A stretch of 7,605 bases of DNA, taken from an uncultured Bacteroidales bacterium. Lineage in GTDB: Bacteria; Bacteroidota; Bacteroidia; Bacteroidales; Muribaculaceae. Position 1 is the first letter of the stretch, and every line of letters begins with the position of its first letter. The position numbers and the translations under genes were made by a program. This document shows positions 6,591 through 7,605 of the stretch, piece after piece. A model generated the notes under the pieces. The model did no database searches. It saw only the letters and a list, made by a program, of their open reading frames with translations, and was not told the DNA's origin. The stretch lies in assembly GCA_947175585.1 (NCBI GenBank), contig CAMWNL010000068.1, forward strand, positions 1 through 7,605, in the 5' to 3' direction.

Positions 6591-6621
6591 TTGACAAACG
6601 GTTTCAAATGTATTAATTTTG
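6591..6621 (+). promoter_or_regulatory. Promoter of the ftsX operon (TTG-N20-TAATTTTG)
   Basis: TTG at 6591-6593 (in TTGACA) and TAATTTTG at 6614-6621 are 20 bases apart, a very good Bacteroidota promoter. The -7 box ends only nine bases before the ATG at 6631, so the predicted start of transcription leaves a leader of a few bases or none. The upstream in-frame TTG at 6619 lies within the -7 box and is therefore not the translation start. Confidence 0.75.
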
Positions 6622-6630
6622 CACAAAATT

Positions 6631-7506
6631 ATGGCTCAAAAACGCTCAAACCGCATATCAACTTTTGGCTCACAATTGACGGCTATAGTTAGTGTAACGC
6701 TTGTACTCTTAATATTAGGAGTATTGGCGGTGTTGGGTATTGCCGGACATTCAGGCGCGGATATGCTTAAAAGCAACCTCGGTTTTATTGTTAAAGTAGA
6801 ACGCGATGCGAGCGATGCAGATATCAACAGACTGAAGCAAATGTTTAACTCGGCTTCTTATGTGTCAGGCTACGTCTACGCTTCGGCTGATGAGATAATG
6901 GAGACCGAAACACAATATATAGGAGAAGACATCGCCGCTTTGCTTGATATCAATCCTTTTGGCGCGGAATTTGATGTGAAAGTCACGCCAGAGTATGCTT
7001 CGGTCGACAGTATAGATGAGATTACAAAGCGTTTGATTGCAGATTCGGCTATAGAATCGGTTTTGACAGAAAGTACGATAATAGCTTCAGTAAACTCAAC
7101 ACTCGGACGAGTCAGTTGGATGCTTATGGGTATTGCCCTCTCACTGTTGATTATTTCGATAGTGTTGATATATAATACAGTGCATTTAGCGGTATATTCG
7201 CGTCGTTTTGTAATCCACACAATGAAGCTCGTCGGAGCGACCGGCGGATTTATTCGTCGACCTTTTATTATAGCAGGTGCATGCAACGGTCTTATATCAG
7301 CAGCGATTGCATCGGTGTTGTTGATCTGTGGACTGGCATACGGGTCGCAAATTGATCCTTTTATCGGAAGTTGTTTTTCGATGAATCTGTGTGGGATTGT
7401 GATTGCCGGGCTGTTTATAGTCGGAATAATTATATGTACGTTTGCGTCCCTATTTGCGACAAATCGTTATTTGCGCGCCGACTATGACGACATGTTTATG
7501 AAATAA
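6631..7506 (+). CDS. ftsX: Cell division protein FtsX (permease-like subunit of FtsEX)
   Basis: The product has 291 residues from the ATG at 6631. FtsX pairs with the ATPase FtsE at the division site and relays ATP hydrolysis through its outer domain to activate cell-wall hydrolases. The topology fits: a short basic cytoplasmic N-terminus (MAQKRSNRIS), TM1 at 16-38, a periplasmic domain at about 40-158, TM2 at 161-182, TM3 at 212-236 and TM4 at 252-275. The family signature lies after TM2 at 181-212: YNTVHLAVYSRR, then MKLVGATGGFIRRPF, a basic loop of the kind that meets FtsE. The N-terminal cytoplasmic part is short, as in other Bacteroidota. No ftsE is next to it; in this phylum ftsX commonly sits instead with a DUF3098 gene and the undecaprenyl-pyrophosphate phosphatase gene. 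The DUF3098 gene follows 23 bases later, which supports the assignment. Base composition is visibly more AT-rich than in the glycosyltransferase and ligase genes. Confidence 0.94.
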   Translation: MAQKRSNRISTFGSQLTAIVSVTLVLLILGVLAVLGIAGHSGADMLKSNLGFIVKVERDASDADINRLKQMFNSASYVSGYVYASADEIMETETQYIGEDIAALLDINPFGAEFDVKVTPEYASVDSIDEITKRLIADSAIESVLTESTIIASVNSTLGRVSWMLMGIALSLLIISIVLIYNTVHLAVYSRRFVIHTMKLVGATGGFIRRPFIIAGACNGLISAAIASVLLICGLAYGSQIDPFIGSCFSMNLCGIVIAGLFIVGIIICTFASLFATNRYLRADYDDMFMK

Positions 7507-7529
7507 AATAATAAATAAATCAGGTGAAA

Positions 7530-7605
7530 ATGAAAAAGGAAAAAGACTCCGGCTTGATAAAAGAAGATCAGCAGTCAATGCCTCTGACAAAAAATAATTT
7601 TATAT
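7530..7605 (+). CDS. DUF3098 family small membrane protein, N-terminal part only
   Basis: The ATG at 7530 opens a frame of 25 codons that runs off the right edge. It begins with a charged tail (MKKEKDSGLIKEDQQ) and then MPLTKNNFI at 17-25. The sequence PL.K.NF just before the first membrane segment is the mark of DUF3098, a roughly 80-residue Bacteroidota protein with two membrane segments and unknown role. AGGTGA four bases before the ATG could act as a weak ribosome site. It lies 23 bases after ftsX, so it is co-transcribed. From the usual order in this phylum, the undecaprenyl-pyrophosphate phosphatase gene would be expected next, outside the window. Confidence 0.78.
   Translation, partial: MKKEKDSGLIKEDQQSMPLTKNNFI

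Larger units (their letters stand above)
6220..6630. other. Gene-free divergent intergenic region
   Basis: These 411 bases separate the leftward His-rich/receptor operon from the rightward ftsX operon. They contain the two divergent promoters at the ends, a candidate dispersed repeat in the middle, and an imperfect hairpin near 6313-6336 (GTGG...CCAC with TTC/GAA inside). No convincing start codon, RNA gene or transposase fragment is seen in the remainder, which is mostly AT-rich. Confidence 0.6.

Noticed and set aside
6619..6630. TTG start at 6619 for FtsX
   Set aside because: The codon is part of the TAATTTTG promoter box; the ATG at 6631 begins the usual basic N-terminus.

Overview
The window reads as ordinary chromosome of a member of the Bacteroidota, most likely order Bacteroidales and plausibly a Muribaculaceae-like gut bacterium. 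The order-level call rests on three things: ftsX followed closely by a DUF3098 gene, a DUF4491 gene, and promoters built on the Bacteroidota -7 box TAnnTTTG with almost no Shine-Dalgarno signals. The family-level guess is inference.

Layout from left to right. Positions 1-1004 (minus) hold most of a GT-B type glycosyltransferase that runs off the left edge. Positions 1101-1427 (plus) encode a small DUF4491 membrane protein. A perfect 42-base palindrome at 1436-1477, flanked by A and T runs, is a bidirectional terminator between this gene and the convergent gene on its right. Positions 1476-3284 (minus) encode a full-length long-chain acyl-CoA synthetase, with a textbook promoter and two abutting hairpins in its leader. 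Positions 3464-5773 (minus) encode a TonB-dependent outer-membrane receptor with a carboxypeptidase-regulatory-like N-terminal domain and a Cys-x-x-Cys in its plug. Just upstream, and probably in the same transcript, 5869-6219 (minus) encodes a small exported histidine-rich protein. After a 411-base gene-free stretch that carries divergent promoters and a possible dispersed repeat, 6631-7506 (plus) encodes the cell-division protein FtsX, followed after 23 bases by the start of a DUF3098 gene.

Functionally these are separate units: sugar transfer, fatty-acid activation, an envelope uptake pair (receptor plus histidine-rich partner, which I infer handles a metal or metal complex), and a division/cell-wall operon. 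I see no RNA gene, CRISPR array, phage gene or transposase. The points most worth a second look are the His-rich/Cys-x-x-Cys receptor pair, the tandem leader hairpins of the acyl-CoA synthetase, the nearly leaderless ftsX transcript, and the candidate intergenic repeat near 6412-6523.
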